A stretch of 49,887 nt of DNA, taken from contig CALDWW010000042.1 of NCBI GenBank assembly GCA_937924335.1, positions 1-49,887 on the forward strand, written 5' to 3'. Positions within the stretch are counted from its first letter, which is position 1, and every line of letters begins with the position of its first letter. This DNA comes from an uncultured Gammaproteobacteria bacterium. Lineage in GTDB: Bacteria > Pseudomonadota > Gammaproteobacteria > Steroidobacterales > XN24. Shown piece after piece: positions 37,881 to 46,220 of this stretch. The position numbers were made by a program, and so were the translations under genes. Under the pieces are notes generated by a model that was given only the letters and a program-made list of their open reading frames with translations, had not been told where the DNA came from and did no database searches.

Positions 37881-39283
37881 CCGAAGGCCTCATCTCCGAA
37901 GCTGTCAGGCACGAAATTCTCGAACTTTGTGAACTCGCCCAGAAAAGTCAGCGACACGTCTCCAATGGGACCGTTACGCTGCTTGGCGATAATGATATCG
38001 GCGATGCCCTTGCGCATCGTTTCCTTGTTGTACACCTCGTCTCGGTAGATGAACGCGATAACATCGGCGTCCTGCTCGATGGCGCCAGATTCTCGCAGAT
38101 CCGACATGACGGGTCGTTTGTCCGTGCGCTGCTCGACACTGCGATTTAGCTGCGACAGGGCGACAATCGGAACCTTGAGCTCCTTCGCCAGTGCTTTTAA
38201 TGAACGCGAGATTTCCGATATCTCCGTAGCACGATTCTCGGACGTACCAGCTACCTGCATCAGCTGCAGATAGTCGAGGACGATGAGGCCGAGTCCGTGC
38301 TCCCGCCGCAGTCTTCGGCATCGCGCCCGCACCTCTGTCGGATTCAGGGCCGGCGTGTCATCGATGAAAATCTTGGAGTCCGACATGATAGTGACGGCGG
38401 CGTTGATCCGATGCCAGTCTTCGTCCGAGAAATTGCCCGTCCTCAGGTGAGACTGATTGACGCGACCGAGCGACGAGATCATCCGGAATGAGAGTTGTTC
38501 CGCTGACATCTCCATGCTGAAAATCGCCACCGGGACACCACCGCTGATGGCAGCATTCTCCGCCATGTTCATGGCTAGACTCGTCTTGCCCATGGAAGGA
38601 CGTCCGGCCACGATGACCAGGTCCCCCGGTTGGAATCCGGCGGTCATCTTGTCGAGGTCATCGAAGCCGGTGGCCAAACCGGTGATATGGCCCTCGGACC
38701 CCTGCAGTTCGTCCAATCTGTCGATGGCGGCCGGCAAGATGGATTTCAGTGCCACGAATCCGGAGCCCCGCCGCTGGCCCCGCTCTGCGATCTGGAAGAC
38801 TCGGCGTTCGGCCTCATCGACCAGGTCAGACGGCTCTCGACCCTCCGAATCATAGGCGCTCGCGGCGATCTCGCCCCCCACGCTGATCAGGGACCGGAGC
38901 ATGGAGCGCTCCCGGACTATTTCGGCGTAGGCGACGATGTTGGCCGCGCTGGGGGTGTCTTTGGCCAGTTGGCCGAGATACCCCAGTCCGCCGGCGTCGT
39001 CGAGCTGCGAGCGGCGTTCCAGGAATTCGGACACGGTCACGGCATCACAGGGCTGACCACGATCCGCCAGATCACCGATGGACCCGAAGATCAGCTGATG
39101 ATCGCGACGATAAAAATCCTCCGCGACCACAATATCGGCCACTCTCTCCCAAGCCTTGTTATCCAGCATCAGGCCGCCGAGCACGGCCTGTTCGGCTTCA
39201 GCAGAGTGCGGCGGAACGCGGATTCCTTCGGTGCTCCGGAATACCGCCTTTTGTTTCTCAGCTATACCAGCCACCTGGGTCAA
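37877..39283 (-). CDS. dnaB: Replicative DNA helicase DnaB
   Basis: A 468-residue hexameric helicase. The N-terminal DnaB domain is at residues about 20-125 (PPHSAEAEQAVLGGLMLDN). The RecA-like motor follows, with Walker A in VIVAGRPSMGKTSLAMN, Walker B in LIVLDYLQLM, and QLNRSVEQRTDKRPVMSDLR near the end. The first codon is uncertain: TTG 39283 gives MTQVAG, and a GTG at 39274 is close by. No intein is present. It is followed with a 4-base overlap by alr and preceded by rplI. Confidence 0.97.
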   Translation of the reverse strand: MTQVAGIAEKQKAVFRSTEGIRVPPHSAEAEQAVLGGLMLDNKAWERVADIVVAEDFYRRDHQLIFGSIGDLADRGQPCDAVTVSEFLERRSQLDDAGGLGYLGQLAKDTPSAANIVAYAEIVRERSMLRSLISVGGEIAASAYDSEGREPSDLVDEAERRVFQIAERGQRRGSGFVALKSILPAAIDRLDELQGSEGHITGLATGFDDLDKMTAGFQPGDLVIVAGRPSMGKTSLAMNMAENAAISGGVPVAIFSMEMSAEQLSFRMISSLGRVNQSHLRTGNFSDEDWHRINAAVTIMSDSKIFIDDTPALNPTEVRARCRRLRREHGLGLIVLDYLQLMQVAGTSENRATEISEISRSLKALAKELKVPIVALSQLNRSVEQRTDKRPVMSDLRESGAIEQDADVIAFIYRDEVYNKETMRKGIADIIIAKQRNGPIGDVSLTFLGEFTKFENFVPDSFGDEAFG

Positions 39284-39353
39284 CCGTCAGAAAAAATCTT
39301 CGCTCGACGATACCACAGCTGTGGCACCCCCGGTCCGGATCCCCGTCGGACGG

Positions 39354-39803
39354 TCATTCCTCCGTGTCAACGACGACGGGCAGCTCCACGTTGACGTCAG
39401 AATGAAGATGAATTTCTACCGTGTGCTCGCCGGCCACGCGGATCGGCCCGTCCGGCAGACGGACTTCGCTGCGCGCGATTTCCACACCGGCTTTCGTCGC
39501 CGCCTCGGCGATGTCGATAGTGCCGATGGACCCGAACAGCTTGCCTTCCGATCCCGCCTTGGCTGGAATCACCAGCTTCAGCGCCGCAACCTCCGTCGCA
39601 CGCTCCTGAGCCTGCTTCAGTTCGCCCGCTGCTTTGGCTTCCAGTTCGACCCGAAGCGCCTCGAACTCGGCCATGTTCTCGGCCGTGGCAAGTTTGGCCT
39701 TGCCATGAGGGATGAGGAAATTGCGGCCGTAACCCGGCTTCACCTTCACCCTATCGCCGATACCGCCGAGATTCTCGACCTTTTCCAGCAGTATTACTTC
39801 CAT
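39354..39803 (-). CDS. rplI: 50S ribosomal protein L9
   Basis: A 149-residue protein, the same length as E. coli L9. [39 protein letters not shown] and the C-terminal [14 protein letters not shown] block are all present. The ATG at 39803 has AGGTGA upstream and the family N-terminus; the longer frame is not supported. It lies between the DUF2232 gene and dnaB. Confidence 0.98.
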   Translation of the reverse strand: MEVILLEKVENLGGIGDRVKVKPGYGRNFLIPHGKAKLATAENMAEFEALRVELEAKAAGELKQAQERATEVAALKLVIPAKAGSEGKLFGSIGTIDIAEAATKAGVEIARSEVRLPDGPIRVAGEHTVEIHLHSDVNVELPVVVDTEE

Positions 39804-39861
39804 TTCGTCACCTTTTCCCTTCACGTCGCCCCGACGGCGATCCTGAATTTCTCACAAAATA

Positions 39862-40725
39862 TTACGCCCGACCCGGGAATCGCGACCGCAAATCCAGCCA
39901 GTTGTCCACCAGACCAAAAACAGCCAGCAGCGGTGCCATCAGACTCATCCCGAAAACAAGCAGCATATAGAGCAGAATCAGCGCCCCCGGCGGCCACTGA
40001 CGGCGTGCGGCCAGGCCGTGTACGATCGCCAACCCCTGCAGCATGAATCCTGTCGCCAGGATCAGTAGCAAATTTGCGAAAGCGGCATGACCTGTGACCA
40101 AGCCGCCAACCAGGACGACCAGGCCGATAGCTGCCAACAGACGCCCCACGCGCAGTCTTCTAAACGCAGTCCCCAACGCACCGGGGCTCGTCAACGCAGC
40201 CTGCCAGTACATCCCCAGGAACAAGCCGGACAGGGCCGCAAGAACCAGCGACATCGCCATTACACCCGGCACCAGAATCAGTACCGCTGCTATCGCCTCG
40301 GGCTCGAAGCCCGATCCTTCCAGCAATGGCCTGACTTCATCGGCCAGCGTCTTTGTCCATGCCCCACCCGCTGCCGTCAGCCACATGGCAGTGAGCAGCA
40401 GGCCGACGATGACCGCAATCTGTACACAGAGGTCCAGCGACCCGGACTTGCGCAATACTTCCGCCATACCGACAGCCGGGGCCCAGAAAACCAATCCTGC
40501 AAATACCGCAGACAGTGGGTCAGCCCCTCCTGCCACCGCTACCAGAAGCAGTACCAATGTGGCCATCGCGGCAGCCGCCCATCCCAGTCCGGTACCACGC
40601 CGGAGACTGGTGAGTACCAGTACACCAGAACCGACTATGCCCAGCGGTGGAACGAGCGCGAGCGCCGCAGCTACAAGTCCCGCCCGATAGGCTCTCCGGG
40701 TTACCCAGTCTGCAAACTGTTTCAC
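39862..40725 (-). CDS. YybS-like DUF2232 membrane protein
   Basis: A 287-residue protein with about eight membrane spans. A gene of this kind between rpsR and rplI is a known feature of many gammaproteobacterial and Bacillus genomes, and the DUF2232/YybS label rests on this position and the topology. The C-terminal half has the better-kept segment ALILLYMLLVFGMSLMAP. The function is unknown. It is 31 bases from rpsR and 58 from rplI, so it is part of the ribosomal protein operon. Confidence 0.85.
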   Translation of the reverse strand: MKQFADWVTRRAYRAGLVAAALALVPPLGIVGSGVLVLTSLRRGTGLGWAAAAMATLVLLLVAVAGGADPLSAVFAGLVFWAPAVGMAEVLRKSGSLDLCVQIAVIVGLLLTAMWLTAAGGAWTKTLADEVRPLLEGSGFEPEAIAAVLILVPGVMAMSLVLAALSGLFLGMYWQAALTSPGALGTAFRRLRVGRLLAAIGLVVLVGGLVTGHAAFANLLLILATGFMLQGLAIVHGLAARRQWPPGALILLYMLLVFGMSLMAPLLAVFGLVDNWLDLRSRFPGRA

Positions 40726-40756
40726 GGGGTCCGACCGGACCGACGGCCCGATCGCC

Positions 40757-40981
40757 TCAATGACGGTCGGTATACGGCAACAGGGCCAGGTAGCGAGCCC
40801 GCTTGACAGCCTGAGAGAGCTGCCGCTGGTAGTGCGTCTTGGTGCCGGTTATCCGGCTCGGGACGATCTTGCCAGTCTCAGTGATGTAGTTCTTCAGAGT
40901 CGCAAGATCCTTGTAGTCGATCTCCTCAACCCCTTCCGCGGTGAAGCGACAAAACTTGCGACGGCGAAAATAACGTGCCAT
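40757..40981 (-). CDS. rpsR: 30S ribosomal protein S18
   Basis: A 74-residue protein of normal length. [20 protein letters not shown], the [20 protein letters not shown] helix and the closing [11 protein letters not shown] match S18. It follows rpsF by 31 bases; S6 and S18 form a dimer on the 30S subunit. Confidence 0.98.
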   Translation of the reverse strand: MARYFRRRKFCRFTAEGVEEIDYKDLATLKNYITETGKIVPSRITGTKTHYQRQLSQAVKRARYLALLPYTDRH

Positions 40982-41012
40982 TGGTTTCTACCCTCTTCCA
41001 GGTTTGCGGATC

Positions 41013-41672
41013 TTAGGCTGACGCCTTTGCGGGACTGTCATCAGCAGGGGTTGCTTCAGCCCCCGCCGCCTTGTCGGCGCTCGTGGACGGAGCGTCCCCT
41101 TCAGGCTCTTCCGCCTTGACCTCCGAGGATTCTGCTTGCGCAGGCTTCTCATCGGTTACTGCCGCCTCAGGCTCCGCCTTGACCTCCGAGGATTCTGCTT
41201 GCGCAGGCTTCTCATCGGTTGCTGCCGCCTCAGGCTCCGCATTTGCGGCCGCCTCTGCCGGCTCAGGCGCCGGTGCCGGTGCCGCAGGTTTGTCGTCCCG
41301 CTTGACCGCTGCGCCACTCTCCTCGCGTCGCGCTGGCGCCCGTTCCTCGCTCTCGGTCGACTTGGCCATCGGCGAGGCTTCGGTCACCGCTTCTTTCCGG
41401 TTGACCACCAGGTGTCTGAGGACCGCATCGTTAAAGCGGAACGACCCCAGCAGCTCGTCAAGGGTGCTCTTGTCGCACTCGATATTCAGAAGGATGTAGT
41501 GAGCCTTGTGGATCTTGGAGATCGGAAAGGCCAGTTGGCGACGGCCCCAGTCCTCTTCGCGATGAACGTGACCACCGCTTCCCTCGATCATCGCCCGGTA
41601 GCGTTCGACCATTCCGGGAACTTGCTCACTCTGGTCCGGATGGACCAGAAAAACGATCTCATAGTGACGCAT
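41013..41672 (-). CDS. rpsF: 30S ribosomal protein S6 with a long low-complexity C-terminal tail
   Basis: A 219-residue protein, much longer than the usual 100-140. Residues 1-98 are the S6 fold ([50 protein letters not shown]). Residues about 99-219 form an Ala/Glu/Pro/Lys-rich, probably disordered tail. The tail contains a 21-22 residue unit twice in tandem ([22 protein letters not shown]), plus a partial third copy. In E. coli the S6 C-terminus is extended with glutamates by RimK; here the tail ends in PAKASA. GAGGGG upstream of ATG 41672 supports the start over GTG 41687. It leads rpsF-rpsR-DUF2232-rplI. Confidence 0.95.
   Translation of the reverse strand: MRHYEIVFLVHPDQSEQVPGMVERYRAMIEGSGGHVHREEDWGRRQLAFPISKIHKAHYILLNIECDKSTLDELLGSFRFNDAVLRHLVVNRKEAVTEASPMAKSTESEERAPARREESGAAVKRDDKPAAPAPAPEPAEAAANAEPEAAATDEKPAQAESSEVKAEPEAAVTDEKPAQAESSEVKAEEPEGDAPSTSADKAAGAEATPADDSPAKASA
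41101..41229 (-). repeat. Tandem duplication inside rpsF (66 + 63 bases)
   Basis: Two almost identical units lie head to tail: 41101-41166 (66 bases) and 41167-41229 (63 bases). They differ by one codon insertion and a single changed base in a threonine/alanine codon region. A partial third unit begins at 41230. The frame is kept, so this looks like a recent in-frame duplication by slippage or recombination. Confidence 0.9.
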
Positions 41673-41695
41673 GTGATTACCCCTCACGGATTAAA

Positions 41696-41725
41696 GCCAC
41701 CCGGCGGCGTCGACCCCGGTGTGGC
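41696..41725 (-). promoter_or_regulatory. Hairpin in the rpsF leader, candidate S6:S18 autoregulatory site
   Basis: On the - strand GCCAC-A-CCGG pairs with CCGG-GTGGC, a 9-bp stem with a single bulged A. It closes an 11-base loop ending in GCCG. It lies 24 bases before the rpsF start, just above the GAGGGG ribosome site. Many rpsF leaders carry an S6:S18-binding hairpin with a conserved CCG. A short U-run (TTTAAT) follows, so it could instead be a weak terminator for rlmB. Confidence 0.4.
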
Positions 41726-41761
41726 AAGGAGAATCTGCCCTAGCGGACAGGGCGCGGGAGT

Positions 41762-42565
41762 TTACTCGACCTGACGGGGCGTGGCAACCCTGGGCGAGGC
41801 GTACGGTGCCCTTTGCGACAGGGCGAAGTAGAGACATGTTCCGGCAGCGACGGAGACATTCAGACTTTTGAGTGTCCCCACCTGGGGAAGACTGACGAGC
41901 AGGTCGCAATGTTCTCTGGTCAGCCTGCGCAATCCGCGGCCCTCCGCCCCCATCACCAGCGCCAGCGGGCCGCTTAGGTCCGCATCAAAGAGCGACGCGT
42001 CAGCCTCACCATCGGCCCCGATACACCGGATTCCGTGGACGGCCAGAAACCGCAATGTCCTGGCCAGATTCGTTACCTGGATGAAAGGCACGGTTTCGGC
42101 GGCACCAGTCGCAACCTTACGGACGGCCGGGGTAAGCCCGACCGCTCTGTTCCTGGGAGCTACAACGGCGTGAACTCCGGTAGCATCTGCTGTTCTCAGA
42201 CAGGCGCCAAGATTGTGCGGATCCTGGATGCCGTCCAACACCAGCAGAAATGGCGACTCTTCCAATGACCCGAGTAACTGCTCCAGGTCGTTCTCGTCAC
42301 CGGACGGCCGCGGATGGACAATGGCGACCACGCCCTGGTGGACCCCTCCGCCAGCGCAGGCTTCCAACTCCTCGCGCGGGGCGACGGCGAGAGGGATACC
42401 GGCGGCCGCAACCCGCTGCGCAAGCGGCTGCAGCCGTCCGCTGGACGCCCGCTCCGTCATCAGAAGTCGAATGACCCGTTCCGGTGACGACTCGACGAAC
42501 TGACTGACGGCATGGGACCCGTAGACGACAGCTTCCGACGGCATCCGCGACCTGCGCCGGACCAC
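41762..42565 (-). CDS. rlmB: 23S rRNA (guanosine-2251-2'-O)-methyltransferase RlmB
   Basis: A 267-residue SpoU/TrmH-type methyltransferase with the trefoil-knot fold. The N-terminal substrate-binding domain has VYGSHAVSQFVES. The catalytic part has LDGIQDPHNLGACLRTADATG, LVMGAEGRGLRRLTRE and LKSLNVSVAAGTCLYF, the three SpoU motifs. GTG 42565 has GGAGGAG 6 bases upstream; ATG 42544 is the alternative. It follows rnr by 2 bases. Confidence 0.95.
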   Translation of the reverse strand: MVRRRSRMPSEAVVYGSHAVSQFVESSPERVIRLLMTERASSGRLQPLAQRVAAAGIPLAVAPREELEACAGGGVHQGVVAIVHPRPSGDENDLEQLLGSLEESPFLLVLDGIQDPHNLGACLRTADATGVHAVVAPRNRAVGLTPAVRKVATGAAETVPFIQVTNLARTLRFLAVHGIRCIGADGEADASLFDADLSGPLALVMGAEGRGLRRLTREHCDLLVSLPQVGTLKSLNVSVAAGTCLYFALSQRAPYASPRVATPRQVE

Positions 42566-42567
42566 GG

Positions 42568-44793
42568 CTAACTCCTCCGGCGACCGCGCCGCCGTTCCCG
42601 TCTGCTGGCGGGTTCCTCTCCGGCGAGCGCGAAGTCGATCTTCTTTTCTTCCAGATCGACCCTGGCGACCCGGACGCGGACATGGTTGGCCAACTGCCAG
42701 CTACGGCCGCTGCGCTCGCCTCTCAGGCTCCGGCGGACCGGGTCTCGCGCAAAGTACTCTCCCCCGAGAGCGCTGACGTGGACCAGGCCTTCGATCTGAA
42801 GATCGGGGATCTGCACAAACAGCCCGAAATCGGTCACGCCTGTGACGATGGCATCAAATTCCTCGCCAGTCTTGTCTTGCATGAACTCACACTTGAGCCA
42901 GTCCAGTGCCTCGCGGGTGGCCTCATCCGCGCGCCGCTCTGTGGCAGAGCAATGCCGCCCCAGGCCTTGCATCTGGTCACGACTGTATCCGAATCCATCG
43001 GCTCCTCCGCCCCCAAGCAGGTGCTTTATCGCACGGTGCACGACCAGGTCAGGGTAGCGCCGGATCGGTGACGTGAAATGAGCGTATTCTGGCAGAGCGA
43101 GCCCAAAATGACCCACGTTCTCCGGCTGGTACACGGCTCGCGGCAGGGAGCGCAGCAGGACGGTCTCGATCAACGCCTCATCAGGCCGACCCTTTACCTG
43201 GTCTACGATCCGGTTGTACGACCGGGGTTCGACCCGGTCACGACGCGGGAGCCGGATTCCGTAGACTTCCAGAAACGCCATCAGGTCTTCCAGGCGGTCC
43301 GCCTCCGGACCTGCGTGCACCCGGTACAGGCAGGGTATCCGGTGGCGGCGCAGGAAGTGGGCGGCCTGCACGTTGGCTGCGATCATGCACTCTTCGATGA
43401 TCCGATGAGCGTCATTGCGCATCCGTGGCACTACCCGACCGATGCGCCCCCGTCCATCGAAGGCAAACGTGACCTCGGGAATCTCGAACTCGATAGCTCC
43501 GCGTTTTCGCCGCGACCGTGCCAGCGCGCGATAGACACCCTCGAGGTCTTTCAATCGCGGCATCAGCGCCTCGAGTCGGTGGGCTTCAGATGAGTCATCA
43601 TCCGACAACGCGGCCGCAACCTCATCGTAGATCAACCGCGCATGGGACCGGATCACAGCCTCGAAGAATCTCGAAACTGTGACCTTCCCCTCTGCGTCAA
43701 CATGCATCTCGCAGGCCAGAGTCAGCCTGTCCACCCGCGGATTTAGCGAGCACAATCCATTGGACAGCGATTCCGGCAGCATCGGCACGACGCGTCGTGG
43801 GAAGTAGACGGAGGTGCCGCGCTCCTGCCCTTCCCGGTCGATAGCCGAATCGGGCCGGACATAGTGACCAACATCAGCGATAGCCACGACGAGCCGCCAT
43901 CCTGAACCTACCCTCTCTGCGAACACCGCATCGTCAAAGTCCTTTGCGTCCGCGCCGTCTATTGTCACAAGGGGCAGGTCACGCAGGTCCTCACGGTCTT
44001 TCTTGTCCCCGGGTGAAACCCGGCTGCCCAGAGAATCAGCCTCCGCGAGGACGTCGGCCTCCCATCGGAAAGGGATCGCGTGGGCCCGGATCGCCACTTC
44101 AGTCTCTATGTTCGGCGCGTCATGAGCACCGAGAATCTCGACAATATGTCCGACCGGATGAGTGTCTCTCCCGGGTTGCTCGGTGAGCCGGGCAACCACT
44201 ATTTCGCCGGGCTTCGCGCGCGCAGAATGACGCGGTGGTACGGCGACCGTATGGGCAATACGTGAGTTATCCGGCACTACGAATCCAATACCGCTCTCTC
44301 GCACGTAACGCCCCACCACCTCGCGGGTGTTCCTTTCGAGGACCTCCACGATAGAGCCCTCAGGGCGGCCACGGTGATCCCGTCCCTTGACGCGCACGGC
44401 CAATCGATCTCCGTGCATCACCTCACGCATCTGACGGGGGGCCAGGAATATGTCCTCGGCCCCATCATCGGGCACCAGGAATCCATATCCGTCCTTATGG
44501 CCGGTAACACGGCCGACGATCAGCGGCATGCGATCGACGAGGCAATAGTCACCACCCCGGTTAACCAGAATCTGGCCGTCACGGATCATGGCCCTTAGCC
44601 GCGTGCGCATCGCATCCTGCTGTGTCCTGGATGGAAGACCGAGCGCGGCCATCAGTTCCTTACCCGGTACCGGCCCATCCTCGCGAGTCAGGATTTCAAG
44701 CACCGTCTTGCGGCTGGGTATCTCAAAGCGGTGTTTGCCCTTCCCCCCAGGCTGCTGGCGCATGTTTCTGGATTGCTTCTTTCTTTTGCTCAT
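42568..44793 (-). CDS. rnr: Ribonuclease R
   Basis: A 741-residue 3'-5' exoribonuclease that unwinds structured RNA. The domain order is basic start (MSKRKKQSRNMRQQ), winged-helix region (RKTVLEILTREDGPVPGKEL), two cold-shock domains, the RNB catalytic core (VTIDGADAKDFDDAVFAE with the metal-binding aspartates, GLCSLNPRVDRLTLACEM), an S1 domain (FDAIVTGVTDFGLFVQIPDL) and a basic tail (SRRERRRGRRRS). ATG 44793 matches the family start; the longer open frame upstream is not supported. It forms the usual rnr-rlmB pair. Confidence 0.96.
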   Translation of the reverse strand: MSKRKKQSRNMRQQPGGKGKHRFEIPSRKTVLEILTREDGPVPGKELMAALGLPSRTQQDAMRTRLRAMIRDGQILVNRGGDYCLVDRMPLIVGRVTGHKDGYGFLVPDDGAEDIFLAPRQMREVMHGDRLAVRVKGRDHRGRPEGSIVEVLERNTREVVGRYVRESGIGFVVPDNSRIAHTVAVPPRHSARAKPGEIVVARLTEQPGRDTHPVGHIVEILGAHDAPNIETEVAIRAHAIPFRWEADVLAEADSLGSRVSPGDKKDREDLRDLPLVTIDGADAKDFDDAVFAERVGSGWRLVVAIADVGHYVRPDSAIDREGQERGTSVYFPRRVVPMLPESLSNGLCSLNPRVDRLTLACEMHVDAEGKVTVSRFFEAVIRSHARLIYDEVAAALSDDDSSEAHRLEALMPRLKDLEGVYRALARSRRKRGAIEFEIPEVTFAFDGRGRIGRVVPRMRNDAHRIIEECMIAANVQAAHFLRRHRIPCLYRVHAGPEADRLEDLMAFLEVYGIRLPRRDRVEPRSYNRIVDQVKGRPDEALIETVLLRSLPRAVYQPENVGHFGLALPEYAHFTSPIRRYPDLVVHRAIKHLLGGGGADGFGYSRDQMQGLGRHCSATERRADEATREALDWLKCEFMQDKTGEEFDAIVTGVTDFGLFVQIPDLQIEGLVHVSALGGEYFARDPVRRSLRGERSGRSWQLANHVRVRVARVDLEEKKIDFALAGEEPASRRERRRGRRRS

Positions 44794-45030
44794 TTTGGTT
44801 TGATGCGACTCACTGCGGTTGACCCAGGACCGGAAGAGAAGACCAAGCTCGCTGCCCTGTCCAGACCGACCTGACAGGCACGACGGGGTGCGGACGCTCT
44901 CCTGCCCGATGGTCATATTGCGCCGACACCGACGCCCGTGGGACGACGCATTCTCCTGCGAATGCCGCCGTGCCGTATCGGGCGTGCAGCTTCTTACCGC
45001 GGAAATCTTCCGGATCGAGGCTTGGCTGGA
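44794..45030. other. Intergenic stretch between rnr and the first sulfotransferase gene
   Basis: This is most of a gap of about 360 bases between divergent genes. I see no tRNA, no terminator and no convincing coding frame. A - strand frame over 44810-45295 has no recognisable content and runs into the sulfotransferase gene. The rnr promoter must lie here but I cannot point to a clear one. Confidence 0.5.
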
Positions 45031-45059
45031 TTGAGTAACGGGTCGACAAGTAGTGTAAT
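45031..45059 (+). promoter_or_regulatory. Predicted promoter for the sulfotransferase gene
   Basis: TTGAGT (45031-45036) and TGTAAT (45054-45059) are 17 bases apart, 4 of 6 and 5 of 6 matches to sigma-70. The leader to the start codon would be about 85 bases and includes the small inverted repeat TGTAA-N8-TTACA that overlaps the -10. Confidence 0.4.
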
Positions 45060-45152
45060 TGTACAGTTACATTTCGCCTGCAGCCGCCTCCAGGCGCCGA
45101 TCGGGGCTCGCCGAGCCGGCACCGTAGCGGGCTCAAGTTAGGATTCCGCACT

Positions 45153-46121
45153 ATGTTCCAGACGGCTTTCAAAAAACTATCCCGTCTCCTGGTCACCAAG
45201 GCAGCGTTTTTTCTGCCCGAGCCGCGGCGGATAGCCATCGAGCGACGCCACCGCGGACGAGAACAACTCGGCAAGTTGCGGCGAGCGGACTGCACGATTG
45301 TCTCTTACGGAAAGAGCGGTCGCACGTGGCTCCGGGTCATGCTGTCCCGCATCTATCAGACCAAATACAGCCTGTCGACAAGAAGCTTGCTGTCATTCGA
45401 CAATTTCCACCGGAAGAATCCAGCCATTCCCCGGATATTCTTCACTCACGATAACTATATCCGAGACTATACAGGTCATACCGACGCCCGATCGGACTAT
45501 GCAGACAGGAAAGTGGTCTTGCTGGTGAGAAACCCTGCGGACGTCGCAGTGTCACAGTTCTTCCAGTGGCAGCATCGGATGAAGTCCAGCAAGATTGATC
45601 TGCTTGGATTCCCACAGCGCGATGAGGCATTGGACGTCTTCAATTTTGTGATGGGCGCTGAAGCCGGGCTGCCGAGGATCATCGATTTCATGAACATCTG
45701 GGCCCGGGACATCGACGCGCTACCGGATTTCCTCATGGTCCGATATGAAGACCTGCGCAAGGAACCCGAGCGGGTCATGGGGCGGCTCCTTGAATTCATG
45801 GGAACGCCGGCCACCGCAGACGAGATCAGAGACGCCATAGATTTCGGCTCGGTCGACAATATGCGCAAGATGGAACAGAAAGGCAGCTTCTGGCTGAGCG
45901 GCGGCAGAATGAAGCCGCGAGACAAGGCGAATCCGGAGTCCTTTAAGGTCCGCCGCGCAAAGGTCGGGGGGTATCTCGACTACTTCGACGATGCCCAGGC
46001 GCAGGCGATCCACGCCATGCTCAGGGACCGTCTGTCTCCGGTATTCGGGTATGGCCCCCTGGCGGTAAGCGAAGACACGCGCACCGAGGACGTAATCGCC
46101 TCCGCACGAACGTTAAAATAG
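45153..46121 (+). CDS. Sulfotransferase (PAPS-dependent), copy 1
   Basis: A 322-residue protein of the sulfotransferase 1 fold. The 5'-phosphosulfate loop is SYGKSGRTWLRVML with K54. The 3'-phosphate motif is LVRNPADVAVSQFF. The C-terminal RRAKVGGYLDYF stands where the RKG-x2-GDWK motif sits in cytosolic sulfotransferases. FFTHDNYIRDY probably lies at the acceptor site. It moves sulfate from PAPS to a hydroxyl or amino group, likely on a sugar or lipid given the neighbours; the acceptor is unknown. It is clearly paralogous along its full length to the gene at 47153-48124. Confidence 0.92.
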   Translation: MFQTAFKKLSRLLVTKAAFFLPEPRRIAIERRHRGREQLGKLRRADCTIVSYGKSGRTWLRVMLSRIYQTKYSLSTRSLLSFDNFHRKNPAIPRIFFTHDNYIRDYTGHTDARSDYADRKVVLLVRNPADVAVSQFFQWQHRMKSSKIDLLGFPQRDEALDVFNFVMGAEAGLPRIIDFMNIWARDIDALPDFLMVRYEDLRKEPERVMGRLLEFMGTPATADEIRDAIDFGSVDNMRKMEQKGSFWLSGGRMKPRDKANPESFKVRRAKVGGYLDYFDDAQAQAIHAMLRDRLSPVFGYGPLAVSEDTRTEDVIASARTLK

Positions 46122-46140
46122 GCTCTGTAAAATAGACGCT

Positions 46141-46172
46141 GCGGCTTGATCGTCAGCGTTAATCAAAGCCGC
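46141..46172 (+). other. Imperfect inverted repeat (mRNA hairpin) after the first sulfotransferase
   Basis: GCGGCTTGAT pairs with ATCAAAGCCGC, a 10-bp stem with one bulged A and an 11-base loop. It begins 19 bases after the sulfotransferase stop and ends 48 bases before the next gene. There is no T-run, so it may stabilise the message or tune downstream expression rather than terminate. Confidence 0.5.
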
Positions 46173-46220
46173 CAACGTCACGACCACCGACTGTAACCAC
46201 ACTGATCGAGACGAAAACAG

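Noticed and set aside
41101..41229. CRISPR-like or mobile repeat
   Set aside because: The two units abut without spacers and are in frame within rpsF, so this is a coding duplication.
44794..45152. Possible tRNA in the gap upstream of rnr
   Set aside because: I looked for the T-loop GTTCGA/GTTCAA pattern on both strands and found none with a matching acceptor stem.
44810..45295. 161-codon frame on the - strand upstream of rnr
   Set aside because: It has no recognisable domain and runs antisense into the first sulfotransferase gene.
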